64,000 bases of DNA, taken from the NCBI GenBank assembly GCA_050012175.1, contig JBEKHR010000012.1, forward strand, positions 66,446-130,445, read 5' to 3'. Below, piece after piece: positions 44,729 to 54,590 of this stretch (the first letter of the stretch is position 1; each line of letters begins with the position of its first letter). The notes below the pieces were generated by a model. That model was not told the DNA's origin. It ran no database searches and saw only the letters and a list, made by a program, of their open reading frames with translations. This DNA is from CAVROP01 sp050012175 (GTDB taxonomy: Bacteria; Acidobacteriota; Terriglobia; UBA7540). A program made the position numbers and the translations under genes.

Positions 44729-45616
44729 GTGCGATGTGACTTACACGTCCACACTGTTTACTCCGGCATGGCTACCGTGCCGGTGCTGAGACGTTTTTGT
44801 CGCGAGTGCTATAACCCGCCCGAAGCCCTCTACGAAAGGCTCAAGCGCCTGGGGCTGGATTTGGTCACTGTAACCGATCACGATTCGATCGATGCGGGGG
44901 AGAGTCTTCGGCGGCACCCGGACTTTTTCGTTAGCGAGGAGGTTACCTGTCGAGCGCCCAGTGGGAACGAAGTCCACGTTGGGGTTTACGACATTACGGA
45001 AAGCCAGCATGTAGAGATTCAGCGCCGGCGAGATGACCTTCCGCGCCTGGAGGCCTATCTTGAGGAGCAGCGGGTGTTCTTCAGCGTTAACCACATCTTC
45101 TCGGCTCTGACCGGACGCCGCGCGGCGGAAGACTTCGACTGGTTCGAATCCTGTTTCCCCGCTGTCGAAGTCCTGAACGGACACTTGCTGGCCCGCAACA
45201 ATCACCTTGCCGCCCGGCTGGCATCCCACGCTCGGAGGATCACGGTCGGCGGTAGCGACGCACATTCCTTGAGTTCGGCGGGCACTGTCTGGACGGAAGT
45301 TCGTGAGGCGCGCAACAAGGCTGAGTTCCTAGAGGGGCTGCGCCAGGGTCGCGCTCGAGTGCGTGGGGAGTCGGGGAATTACTGGAAACTGACTCTCGAT
45401 ATTTTAGCGGTCAGCGCCGAGATGTTCCGGGAGAACCCCTGCACACTCCTTCTTGCCCCATTCCTGGTCGGTATCCCCGCCTTTACCCTCATCAATCACC
45501 TTCAGGAAGGGCGGTTCGCCCGCAAGTGGGGACAGACGTGGGCTCGCATGCGGGGATTGGATGCCGACGCGGCAGCCCGGCCCATGCGCCCCGCGGCCGG
45601 GGAGGCGACGGCATGA
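44729..45616 (+). CDS. PHP-domain metal-dependent phosphoesterase
   Basis: This 295-residue protein starts MRCDLHVHTVYSG (PHP motif I HxH), with VTVTDHDSIDAGESL (motif II), VFFSVNHIFSAL (His), and GGSDAHSLSSAGTVWTEV (motif IV D-x-H). These residues bind three metals in PHP phosphoesterases such as histidinol phosphatase and RNase AM. Beyond the PHP core the C-terminus has a hydrophobic segment (TLLLAPFLVGIPAFTLI), so it may be membrane-associated. GTG 44729 is the only usable start because a stop codon lies six bases upstream and the HxH motif begins at residue 6. The stop overlaps the start of the PAP2 gene. Confidence 0.88.
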   Translation: MRCDLHVHTVYSGMATVPVLRRFCRECYNPPEALYERLKRLGLDLVTVTDHDSIDAGESLRRHPDFFVSEEVTCRAPSGNEVHVGVYDITESQHVEIQRRRDDLPRLEAYLEEQRVFFSVNHIFSALTGRRAAEDFDWFESCFPAVEVLNGHLLARNNHLAARLASHARRITVGGSDAHSLSSAGTVWTEVREARNKAEFLEGLRQGRARVRGESGNYWKLTLDILAVSAEMFRENPCTLLLAPFLVGIPAFTLINHLQEGRFARKWGQTWARMRGLDADAAARPMRPAAGEATA

Positions 45617-46149
45617 CTTTCCCAGCCACCATGTTGACCATCATTTCCAGTGGTGATCAGCGCCTGATGCGGCGCGTGAACGGCTGGAAACCACCGCGTT
45701 GGGTCAGGCTCTGGATGATTCTGGCAACACGGGCGGGCGACGGCTGGCTATGGTACCTCCTGGGGACGTTGGTTTTGGTTTTCGGCGGGCCGTCGCGATT
45801 TGCGGCGGTGACGGCTGCCGGCGTATCCTGCGGGCTAGGGACGGTTCTCTTCCTCGCCCTCAAAAAGCTGACCGGACGTAAGCGGCCCTGCGCGGTTGCC
45901 CCGCATTGCTGGGCCACGCTCTTGCCGCCCGATCAGTTTTCTTTTCCCTCCGGCCACTCCATCAATGCTTTCGCCTTCGCCCTCTCGATCGGCCTGTTTG
46001 AGCCGTCCCTGATGTACGGATTAATCTTATGCGCCCTCAGCGTGGCGATTTCCCGGATCATTCTGGGCTTGCACTTCCTCAGCGATGTGGTAGTCGGGTT
46101 TTTAATCGGCGCCGGGCTGGGCTACGGGTGCTACCAGTTGCTGGTCTAA
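45613..46149 (+). CDS. PAP2-family membrane phosphatase
   Basis: This 178-residue membrane protein carries the three phosphatase signatures: KKLTGRKRP (K-x6-RP), FPSGHSINAF (PSGH) and SRIILGLHFLSDVVVG (SR-x5-H-x3-D). About five transmembrane helices are apparent. The family dephosphorylates phosphatidate, undecaprenyl pyrophosphate or related lipids. The ATG at 45613 overlaps the TGA of the PHP gene by 4 bp, with GGGGAGG seven bases upstream. Together with the PHP phosphoesterase and the divergent MGDG-synthase-like enzyme, a route from phosphatidate to diacylglycerol to glycolipid is plausible but unproven. Confidence 0.93.
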   Translation: MTFPATMLTIISSGDQRLMRRVNGWKPPRWVRLWMILATRAGDGWLWYLLGTLVLVFGGPSRFAAVTAAGVSCGLGTVLFLALKKLTGRKRPCAVAPHCWATLLPPDQFSFPSGHSINAFAFALSIGLFEPSLMYGLILCALSVAISRIILGLHFLSDVVVGFLIGAGLGYGCYQLLV

Positions 46150-46211
46150 GATTCTCACTGAATCACACCCCATAGAACCCTCGCTATTCTCTGTGAGGCT
46201 CTTGCGCAGCA

Positions 46212-47456
46212 TCACTCATATCGCAGTGCCACGATGGGGTCGAGACGGGAGGCTTTGACGGCGGGCCACAGGCCGAAGAAGAGGCCAATACTGACCGAGA
46301 CAACCAAACCGGCCATCACCGACCAGGGGGGAACGGTGGAGGGCAGGGACGGAACGAAGTATCGGATAAGGAAACTCACGGTGTAGCCGGCCAGGATTCC
46401 CATCACCCCACCCAACAGGGTAAGGGCCATAGCCTCCAGCAAGAATTGCCACGTGATATCGCTGCGACGGGCCCCGATGGCCTTGCGTACCCCGATTTCG
46501 CGCGTCCGTTCCGTCACGGAAACCAGCATGATATTCATCACGCCGATGCCGCCCACCATCAGGCCGATGGAGGAGACAACGATGGTGACCAGGACGACCG
46601 TGCCCATCATGTCCCGAAATTGCTTGATGAACGTATCAGCGGTGGCGATGCCGAAGCTATCAGGGTCGGAGGGCTTGTCGTTCCTCAACCGCCTCAGCAA
46701 GCCTGTTATTTCGTCAATAGCCTGATTCACGTTCCCCGGATAGGCCAATGCGGTGATGACGTTCTCCTTGGCGTTTGGATATGTCTTCTTGTAGGTGAAA
46801 TAAGGGATGTAGATGACTTTGTCGTCTCCGTTGTCGCCCAAAAATGCCTTGCGCTTTTCGAGAGCGCCGATGACTTGGTAGGTGTGGCCGTCCACGTTGA
46901 TCTCTTTCCCAATAGGGTCTTCGTTGAGAAAAAGCCTCTGGACGACATCGTCCCCGACCACGGCCACGTCCCGGCGGTGTATATCGTCAATATCCGTGAA
47001 CAGGCGACCATCCTTCAAAACAGTGTTGGTAATTTGGAAGTCTTCAGCCGTATTACCCTGTAACTGGGCATCCACCATTTCCTGGCCCTTGTACTTTGCC
47101 GTCTTGGCGGGCCCCCACAGGAAGATCTCCATCGCCACAGATTCCACCGCGGGGCAATGTTCCTTGATGGCCATGCCCTGTTCGTAGTTCAGCGGCTTGC
47201 GCATCCGCTCTTCACGAGTAAGATTGAAATGGATCCCGAACTGAAACTTGTAAATATACAGGGTCCGAGTACCGTAGCCCTGTGCCATTTCCACAAGCTG
47301 TTGGTCGAGTCCCTTGAAGATTGAAGCCACTCCGATCACCGTCGCGGTCCCAATCAGCACGCCCAAGATCGTCAGGAAAGCACGGAATTTGTGGGTCCGG
47401 AGTGTGTCCAGCGCCAGAAGAAGGTTTTCGCGAATAGGCTGTCGCCGCTGGGTCAT
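46212..47456 (-). CDS. MacB-like ABC transporter permease, B-type copy 2
   Basis: This 414-residue permease has one N-terminal membrane helix (FRAFLTILGVLIGTATVIGVAS), a periplasmic MacB-PCD-type domain (about residues 50-275), and a C-terminal FtsX domain with three helices and the cytoplasmic VTERTREIGVRKAIGARRSDI coupling motif, ending LDPIVALRYE. It is the last gene of the efflux operon. The membrane parts are almost identical to the copy at 48778-50022, but the periplasmic part (GYGTRTLYIYKFQFG onward) differs much more, so the two probably recognise different partners or substrates. Confidence 0.93.
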   Translation of the reverse strand: MTQRRQPIRENLLLALDTLRTHKFRAFLTILGVLIGTATVIGVASIFKGLDQQLVEMAQGYGTRTLYIYKFQFGIHFNLTREERMRKPLNYEQGMAIKEHCPAVESVAMEIFLWGPAKTAKYKGQEMVDAQLQGNTAEDFQITNTVLKDGRLFTDIDDIHRRDVAVVGDDVVQRLFLNEDPIGKEINVDGHTYQVIGALEKRKAFLGDNGDDKVIYIPYFTYKKTYPNAKENVITALAYPGNVNQAIDEITGLLRRLRNDKPSDPDSFGIATADTFIKQFRDMMGTVVLVTIVVSSIGLMVGGIGVMNIMLVSVTERTREIGVRKAIGARRSDITWQFLLEAMALTLLGGVMGILAGYTVSFLIRYFVPSLPSTVPPWSVMAGLVVSVSIGLFFGLWPAVKASRLDPIVALRYE

Positions 47457-47458
47457 GC

Positions 47459-48760
47459 CTAGGCCTCCGTACGCAGGGCTTCGATGGGTTCGAGGTTCGC
47501 GGCCTTGTTGGCAGGATAGATTCCGAAGAACAGTCCCACCGCCGTGGAGAGGAACAGTCCGACCAAAACTGCGCTCAAGGGCACCGAGGAGGTGAAAAAG
47601 ACATCCACAATCTTACTGATAATGAGGGCCAGCAGGATGCCGATGGCTCCTCCTGCACCCGCCATCACTGCCGATTCGATCACGAACTGCATCAGAATAT
47701 CTCGGTGCCGGGCTCCCAGGGATTTGCGGATGCCGATCTCGTGCGTGCGCTCCGTGACACTAGCCAGCATGATGTTCATAATCACGATACCGCCCACTAC
47801 CATAAACACGGCAACGATTCCGATGGTCACAGCGAAGATTGAGCCGGTCAATTTATGCCACGAGTCCATCAGGGTTTCTGAAGCATTAATGCCAAAGGTA
47901 TCGTCCTCGCTGTAGGCGGTGTGCCGCCGGGCACGCAAGAGAGCCCTGACCTCGTCCTCAAGCACTGACATCTGAAGGGAATTCGCTGCCTGGACGCTCA
48001 CCGCCAGAGAGGGGCGAGATCGGAATGCCTTGCGGAAGGTCGTAAGTGGTATTTGAACGAAATTATCTTGGCTCTGCCCAAACATCGACCCGAGTTTCTG
48101 TGCGGTTCCGATGACCCGGAAAGGAATGCCGTTAACCTGAATCTCTTTGTCAATGGGATCGACATTCGGAAAGAACTCATTGACCAAATCCTGGCCCATG
48201 AAACACACCATCGACTCGTGAGTGTAGTCGGTATCGTTGAGGTAGCGCCCCAATTCGACCTTGGTTTGCCCAATGTCGATCATGTTGGGGGTCTCGCCGG
48301 AGATTTGGACCTCGTAAATGGTGCGTCCTTTGTAACGCGCCTGATTGTCGGAACTGTTAATCCAGGCTTCGGCGCCTATGTTCTTATAACCCTTCAGGTT
48401 GTCTCTCAGGAATTCGAAATCTTCAATACGAATGGCCTGGTTACGGCGCCGCGCCTTCAGCCACGCCTCGTATCCCTGGGCCCACTTGAACTGGTGGACG
48501 ATGAAGACGTTGGCCCCCAGGTTGGCGACGCGATCGGCGATGTAGCGGTTCATGCCGTTGATGACTGACATCACGACAATCAGCGTGGTGGTGGCAATCA
48601 CCACACCCAGCAGGGTGAGGAAGGAACGAAGCTTGTGCGTGCGCAACGCCTCCAGCGCAATCCAAAAGGCCTCGCGGGATGTGACCCAGACGCCGGTCCT
48701 CCGACCCACTCGGGGGCTCAGCTTGTGCAAAAGCGCTTGCGGTTGCCTGAGTACAGCCAC
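47459..48760 (-). CDS. MacB-like ABC transporter permease, A-type copy 2
   Basis: This 433-residue protein has an N-terminal cytoplasmic tail (LLHKLSPRVGRRTGVW), a first helix (SFLTLLGVVIATTTLIVVMS), a periplasmic domain of about 230 residues, and the FtsX helices with SVTERTHEIGIRKSLGARHRD, ending NLEPIEALRTEA. I start it at GTG 48760 because GGAGGAGG directly precedes it and the homologue at 50024-51322 uses the same position; ATG 48781, overlapping the upstream stop, is possible. Its permease partner B copy 2 begins 2 bp downstream. It is a duplicate of the A copy 1 gene. Confidence 0.92.
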   Translation of the reverse strand: MAVLRQPQALLHKLSPRVGRRTGVWVTSREAFWIALEALRTHKLRSFLTLLGVVIATTTLIVVMSVINGMNRYIADRVANLGANVFIVHQFKWAQGYEAWLKARRRNQAIRIEDFEFLRDNLKGYKNIGAEAWINSSDNQARYKGRTIYEVQISGETPNMIDIGQTKVELGRYLNDTDYTHESMVCFMGQDLVNEFFPNVDPIDKEIQVNGIPFRVIGTAQKLGSMFGQSQDNFVQIPLTTFRKAFRSRPSLAVSVQAANSLQMSVLEDEVRALLRARRHTAYSEDDTFGINASETLMDSWHKLTGSIFAVTIGIVAVFMVVGGIVIMNIMLASVTERTHEIGIRKSLGARHRDILMQFVIESAVMAGAGGAIGILLALIISKIVDVFFTSSVPLSAVLVGLFLSTAVGLFFGIYPANKAANLEPIEALRTEA

Positions 48761-48777
48761 GAGACCTCCTCCAGTTA

Positions 48778-50022
48778 TCATTCGTACCGCAATGCCACGA
48801 TGGGGTCGAGGCGGGAGGCTTTAATGGCGGGCCATAGGCCGAAGAAGAGGCCGATACTGACTGAGACAATAAAGCCCGCGATCGCCGACCAGAGGGGAAC
48901 GGTGGAAGGCAGGGACGGAACGAGGGCTCGGATAAGGAAACTCAGGGTATAGCCAGCCAGGATTCCCATCACCCCACCTGCTCCCGTAAGGCTCATGGCC
49001 TCCAGCAGGAATTGCCAGGTGATATCGCTGCGGCGAGCGCCGATGGCTTTACGCACGCCGATCTCCCGCGTCCGTTCCGTCACGGAGACCAGCATGATAT
49101 TCATCACGCCGATGCCGCCCACCATCAAGCCGATAGAGGAGATCACGATGGTCACGAGGACTACGGTTCCCATAATGTCGCGGAACTGCTGGATGATGGA
49201 GTCCGCCGAGGCGATGCCGAAGTTATTAGGGTCAGACCACTTCACGTTTCGCCGGCGGCGCAGCAAACCCGTCACCTCATCCTTGGCCTGTTCGAGCTTG
49301 CCGGGATAAGCCATCGCCGTGATGAGGTTTTCCTTGGCGTCCGGATAGTATTTCCTGAACGTAAAATAGGGCACATACACGATACGATCGTTGCCATTCT
49401 CGCCCAGGAATTGCTTGCGTTTCCCCAGCGTGCCGATAACCTCAAAATTGTGGCCATCGACGTTGATGGTCTTGCCGATGGGATCTTCGTTCGCGAACAG
49501 ACGCTTGACGACGTCGGGGCCCAGCACGGCGACATCCCGCCGGTGGAGATCGTCAACGTTGGTGTAGAGGCGGCCGTCCACCAGCTCGGAGTTCATTGTC
49601 TGGAAGTGTTCGGGCGATGGGCCGAAGAAATTAGTGTCCACCATCTCCTGGCCCTTATACTTGGCAGTGACTGCGGGTCCCCAACGACGGGCCTCTACCG
49701 CAACCGATTCCACCGAGGGGCACAGCTCACGGATGGCCATGGCGTCTTCGTAAGTCAGGGGCTTCCGCATGGCCTCTTCGTGCGTCAGACTGGTCTTGAT
49801 CCCGGGATCGAACTTGTAGATGAACAGGGTGCGGGTCCCGAAACCCTCCATCATCTCCACCACCTGCTGGTCGAGGCCTTTGAAGATAGAAGCCACTCCG
49901 ATGACCGTAGCCGTTCCGATCAGCACGCCCAGTATGGTCAGGAAAGCCCGGAACTTGTGCGTTCGGAGCGTATCGAGGGCCAGGAGGAGGTTTTCGCGAA
50001 CAGGTTGGCGTCGCTGGGTCAT
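48778..50022 (-). CDS. MacB-like ABC transporter permease, B-type copy 1
   Basis: This 414-residue permease begins MTQRRQPVRENLLLALDTLRTHKFRAFL, exactly parallel to B copy 2, and ends RLDPIVALRYE. It has the same single N-terminal helix, periplasmic MacB-PCD-type domain and C-terminal FtsX helices. ATG 50022 is chosen because GGAGG is spaced six bases upstream and it follows the stop codon of A copy 1 by one base; the 23-residue longer frame from 50091 overlaps that gene and is not conserved. It forms a heteromeric pair with the A-type permease. Confidence 0.92.
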   Translation of the reverse strand: MTQRRQPVRENLLLALDTLRTHKFRAFLTILGVLIGTATVIGVASIFKGLDQQVVEMMEGFGTRTLFIYKFDPGIKTSLTHEEAMRKPLTYEDAMAIRELCPSVESVAVEARRWGPAVTAKYKGQEMVDTNFFGPSPEHFQTMNSELVDGRLYTNVDDLHRRDVAVLGPDVVKRLFANEDPIGKTINVDGHNFEVIGTLGKRKQFLGENGNDRIVYVPYFTFRKYYPDAKENLITAMAYPGKLEQAKDEVTGLLRRRRNVKWSDPNNFGIASADSIIQQFRDIMGTVVLVTIVISSIGLMVGGIGVMNIMLVSVTERTREIGVRKAIGARRSDITWQFLLEAMSLTGAGGVMGILAGYTLSFLIRALVPSLPSTVPLWSAIAGFIVSVSIGLFFGLWPAIKASRLDPIVALRYE

Positions 50023-50023
50023 C

Positions 50024-51322
<1,299 letters not shown>

Positions 51323-51358
51323 CAGACCTCCTCCTGCCTGCTACCTTTGAGGTGCAAT

Positions 51359-52099
51359 TCACTTGACCGTTTCGTCGCGTTCGATCTTTCCGTCGCGGAC
51401 ATGAATGATGCGATGAGCGTGAGCGGCGATATCGTGTTCGTGTGTCACCAGGACGATAGTGTTTCCGCTCTCATAGAGTCGCTCGAACACGCCCATGATT
51501 TCCTCGCCGGTGGCCGAGTCCAGATTCCCTGTGGGTTCGTCGGCCAGGATGATGGAAGGATTGTTCACCAGGGCGCGGGCAATCGCCACGCGCTGGCGCT
51601 GTCCCCCGGAAAGTTCGTTGGGCTTGTGGTGCATGCGTTCAATCAAGTCAACCTTACGCAGAGCCTCTTGAGCTTTTTCCAGACGCTCCTTGGCGGGGAC
51701 TCCGCTGTAAACCAGAGGCAGTTCCACGTTGTGCAAGGCGCTGGCCCGGGAAAGAAGGTTGAAGGTCTGAAAGACGAACCCGATTTCCTTGTTGCGGATG
51801 TAAGCCAGCTCGTCGTCGGAGAGTTCGCTGACCAGCCGGCCGTTCAACCAATATTTCCCGCTGGTGGGGGTATCCAGGCAGCCGATCAAGTTCATCAGAG
51901 TGGATTTGCCGGAGCCCGAGGGGCCCATGATTGCAACATACTCGCCGCGTTCGAGTTCAAACGTCACTCCACTGAGCGCGTGCACTGCAATGGCTTCGCC
52001 CATGTCGTAAGTTTTCCAGAGATCTTCCGTCCGGATCATTACCCCCACGGGTGGGGCCATGCTTACCTGAGTTGAAGACGACGCCACTTGTGTTCCCAT
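51359..52099 (-). CDS. ABC transporter ATP-binding protein (MacB/LolD type)
   Basis: The protein has Walker A GPSGSGKST, the Q-loop region GFVFQTFNLL, the signature LSGGQRQRVAIARAL, Walker B IILADEPTGNLD and the H-loop VTHEHDIAAHA. The spacing and the VELPLVYSG segment are those of the LolD/MacB/YtrE subfamily, which powers FtsX-type permeases. It lies between the adaptor and the permeases of one operon and would energise all four. The start is uncertain: 52099 has a weak distant AAAGGAAA, while ATG 52039 (MIRTEDLWKTYDMG) matches the usual N-terminus of the family. Confidence 0.94.
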   Translation of the reverse strand: MGTQVASSSTQVSMAPPVGVMIRTEDLWKTYDMGEAIAVHALSGVTFELERGEYVAIMGPSGSGKSTLMNLIGCLDTPTSGKYWLNGRLVSELSDDELAYIRNKEIGFVFQTFNLLSRASALHNVELPLVYSGVPAKERLEKAQEALRKVDLIERMHHKPNELSGGQRQRVAIARALVNNPSIILADEPTGNLDSATGEEIMGVFERLYESGNTIVLVTHEHDIAAHAHRIIHVRDGKIERDETVK

Positions 52100-52144
52100 C
52101 GCTATGCGTGTTTCCTTTCCACCCGCCTCCGGCCCGTCCAGCAT

Positions 52145-52239
52145 GTCATTCCGATCCCGCAGTCGCGGGAGAGGAATCTCTCAGTTCCTTTGTTTCCAGA
52201 GCGAGATTCCTCTCCCGCGACTGCGGGATCGGAATGACA
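52145..52239. repeat. Perfect 37-bp inverted repeat within the efflux operon
   Basis: Arms at 52145-52181 and 52203-52239 are exactly complementary over 37 bp with a 21-nt loop. It lies between the adaptor gene and the ATPase gene, so its transcript would form a very stable hairpin that could attenuate or process the mRNA. Its ends (GAGATTCC...GGAATGACA) belong to the same dispersed motif family as near 5470 and 43460. Confidence 0.92.
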
Positions 52240-52249
52240 GCGGATCCTG

Positions 52250-53836
52250 CTAGGAAGTAGATCCAGCCGGCTTGAGGGCGCTATTGTCCACCTTCACCTT
52301 GGTGTGGTTCTTCAGCGTGCGGAGCACACTGAAAGGACCGGAAACAATCTCCTCATTGGGTTGGACGCCTTTGAGCACTTCCACATCTGATTGGCCCATG
52401 ATGCCGGATTCGACGGGGACAAAGACCGCCCGACCGTCCTTAAGCTGGAAGGCTCCCTGCACTTCTTCCTTTCCTTTGTCTTTGGCCGCAGTGGTGGGCT
52501 GCGAGGTGGCGGCCTGCACCTTGCCTTTGGCCCCCTTGCTGCTCTCCTCTTCTTCCAATTGACGCCGCGTCCGGACAGTGAGTGCCTGGATGGGGATGGT
52601 CACAGCGTTCTGGCGCGTCGCGGTCGTGATCTTTGCCGTCGTGGAAAGCCCTGGGCGGAGACCCGGCGGGGGATCATCCAACGTCACGACCACCTTGAAG
52701 TCCTTGGCTTCTTCCGTCGTCGAGGTACTCGTTCCTGTGGTGGTCCCGGAGGTGCGTCCCACGGCGCTCTGGCCGATCTCTGTGACTTTGCCCTTGAATG
52801 TCTTGTTCGGGATGGCGTCAATCGTCACTTCCGCCGGTTGCCCGAGCTTCACGTTGACGATGTCGGTTTCATCCACCTTGACCTCAGCGGTAATCACCGC
52901 CAGATCGGAAATCTGATAGAGCAAGTTTCCGGCCGCGTTCTGGATTCCCGTGACGACGTTCTCGCCCACGTGTACCGGTAAGGACGTCACGATGCCATCG
53001 AGGGGGGAGACGTAAATGGTCTTGTCACGGGCATCCAAGACGCTAACCAGTTGCGCCTTGCTCTGGGCCACTCGCGCGCGCGCCATGTCACGCTGAAAAG
53101 TGGACTGCTGGAGTTGGGCTTTAGCCTGGGCCACCCGCGCCTGGGCGGCATCAACGTTGGCCTGCGCCACCTTGACGTTGTTCAGCCGGGTGTCGAATTC
53201 ATTTTGGGCAATCAGCTTATCGCGTAGCAAATCCTCCCCCCGTTTGAACTCCTGCTGGGCGCGGACAAGATTGGCCTGAGCCGTCTGCAGGTCGGCCTGA
53301 GAAGTTTTCAAATTTGCTGCCGCCGACTGGACAGCAGCCTCTGACCCTTCCACATCTGACTTGGCGGTGTTGAGGGCGGCCTGTTGCGCATCAACGCTGG
53401 CATTCGCCTGGACCGCCTCCGTCTTCAAGAGGAGTTGGCCTTTCTTGACTGTGTCGCCTTCCTTCACGAAAATACCGGTTATCATGCCGAAGGAGTTTGC
53501 ATTCACGTTGGCGAGGTTGGCCGTGGGCGGTTTAATCTCTCCCGAGGCCGTCACGATGGCCGCCAAATCCTGCCGCGTGACCTTGAGGGTCTGAACGGTG
53601 ACGACACCGCCCTTGCTCCAGATAATCCCGCCTGCCACAAGCCCCACCAGAGCTAGCGCTCCCACAATCACCAGGATCATCTTCTTTCTTGACTTCTTGC
53701 CCTTCCCATTGCGAGGCCGGGAAGGAGCCCCGCTGGTTTCGTTTGCACCTTCAGGAGAAGTGGTTCGTCCGAGTTCCAGTCCAGTTACTTGGGCCACAGT
53801 TGTTTCATCCTTTTCTTCGATTGTACGTGCCGACAT
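52250..53836 (-). CDS. Periplasmic adaptor (membrane-fusion) protein of the efflux system
   Basis: This 528-residue MacA/HlyD-type protein has a cytoplasmic N-terminus of about 50 residues rich in charged and Gly/Ser residues, one membrane anchor (MILVIVGALALVGLVAGGII), a lipoyl-like domain (GEIKPPTANLANVN, VKEGDTVKKGQLLL and VSPLDGIVTSLPVHVGENV), a long coiled-coil hairpin of Ala/Gln heptads (about residues 145-275), and beta-barrel and membrane-proximal domains with an inserted Ser/Thr-rich loop (TSGTTTGTSTSTTEEA) and a Lys/Glu-rich loop. It should bridge the permeases to an outer-membrane channel not present here. ATG 53836 follows GGGGAG. It is the first gene of the operon. Confidence 0.93.
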   Translation of the reverse strand: MSARTIEEKDETTVAQVTGLELGRTTSPEGANETSGAPSRPRNGKGKKSRKKMILVIVGALALVGLVAGGIIWSKGGVVTVQTLKVTRQDLAAIVTASGEIKPPTANLANVNANSFGMITGIFVKEGDTVKKGQLLLKTEAVQANASVDAQQAALNTAKSDVEGSEAAVQSAAANLKTSQADLQTAQANLVRAQQEFKRGEDLLRDKLIAQNEFDTRLNNVKVAQANVDAAQARVAQAKAQLQQSTFQRDMARARVAQSKAQLVSVLDARDKTIYVSPLDGIVTSLPVHVGENVVTGIQNAAGNLLYQISDLAVITAEVKVDETDIVNVKLGQPAEVTIDAIPNKTFKGKVTEIGQSAVGRTSGTTTGTSTSTTEEAKDFKVVVTLDDPPPGLRPGLSTTAKITTATRQNAVTIPIQALTVRTRRQLEEEESSKGAKGKVQAATSQPTTAAKDKGKEEVQGAFQLKDGRAVFVPVESGIMGQSDVEVLKGVQPNEEIVSGPFSVLRTLKNHTKVKVDNSALKPAGSTS

Positions 53837-54590
53837 CAAACTCCCCCTCGTCTTGCTGGGCTACCAGGCGCCTACGAAGCCGCGGTCGCTTCGGATCGAC
53901 ACCCCATCCCATCGCCACGATGGCAGCTTCTAACCACACTACGCTTTTCAGACCCAAAAAGTTTCCCACAAAAGATTGCCCGCTCCTACCGGTCGAACTC
54001 GAGGTTTATCCGCAAGGCTGGCGGGCCTCGCTCGCGTGTGTCCTACCAAGCGATAACAAGGAAGATTGAGTGACATCACCTTTCGTGCTCATTGCCTTGG
54101 GAGATTCTCCAGGGCGTTCCCATCTATTCTAACTCTACCCGGCGGCATAGAAAAGCCGAATTTGGCCGAATTTGGCAGTCACAATCCGAGGCGTTACTGG
54201 CGAACCTACCTGCTTTATTCGACTCTGTTTTTTATCACTTAACGCGTACAATGGCACGCCCCGTCATTTGCAGCGTCGGAGGGCAGGGTTCTGTCCGGGT
54301 TCTTTTTCCAGGGTACTGGAAAGGACCTCGGTTGTATCCCTCCTTGCGCGGTCGAAGGGGAGTCCAGCCGAGTCCCCCTCTCCTATTAGACGTTCCTGCG
54401 ACGGAGATGTCAGCTCGTTTTCGATGGGCTGACCTTCCTTCCTGGTCAAGCCACCCTTCATGCTTGGGCGGCATCAATATTCATGTCAGTCAACAAGGGG
54501 TGCGACTATTTCGTCAGGGGAGGATGTCCTTGACTTTTCAAGTCCCAAAAAATACAATCGGCACTGACCGAGGTTGAGGAAGGAGAGCCG
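53837..54590. other. Divergent intergenic region upstream of GWxTD gene
   Basis: No gene is supported over these 750 bp. A short direct repeat CGAATTTGGCCGAATTTGG occurs near 54159-54177. The promoter of the downstream gene is at 54530-54558. I cannot identify a clear promoter for the divergent efflux operon. Confidence 0.5.
54530..54558 (+). promoter_or_regulatory. Promoter of the GWxTD-protein gene
   Basis: TTGACT (54530-54535) and TACAAT (54553-54558) are separated by 17 nt, a near-consensus sigma-70 promoter, leaving a leader of about 25 nt that includes AAGGAG. Confidence 0.65.
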
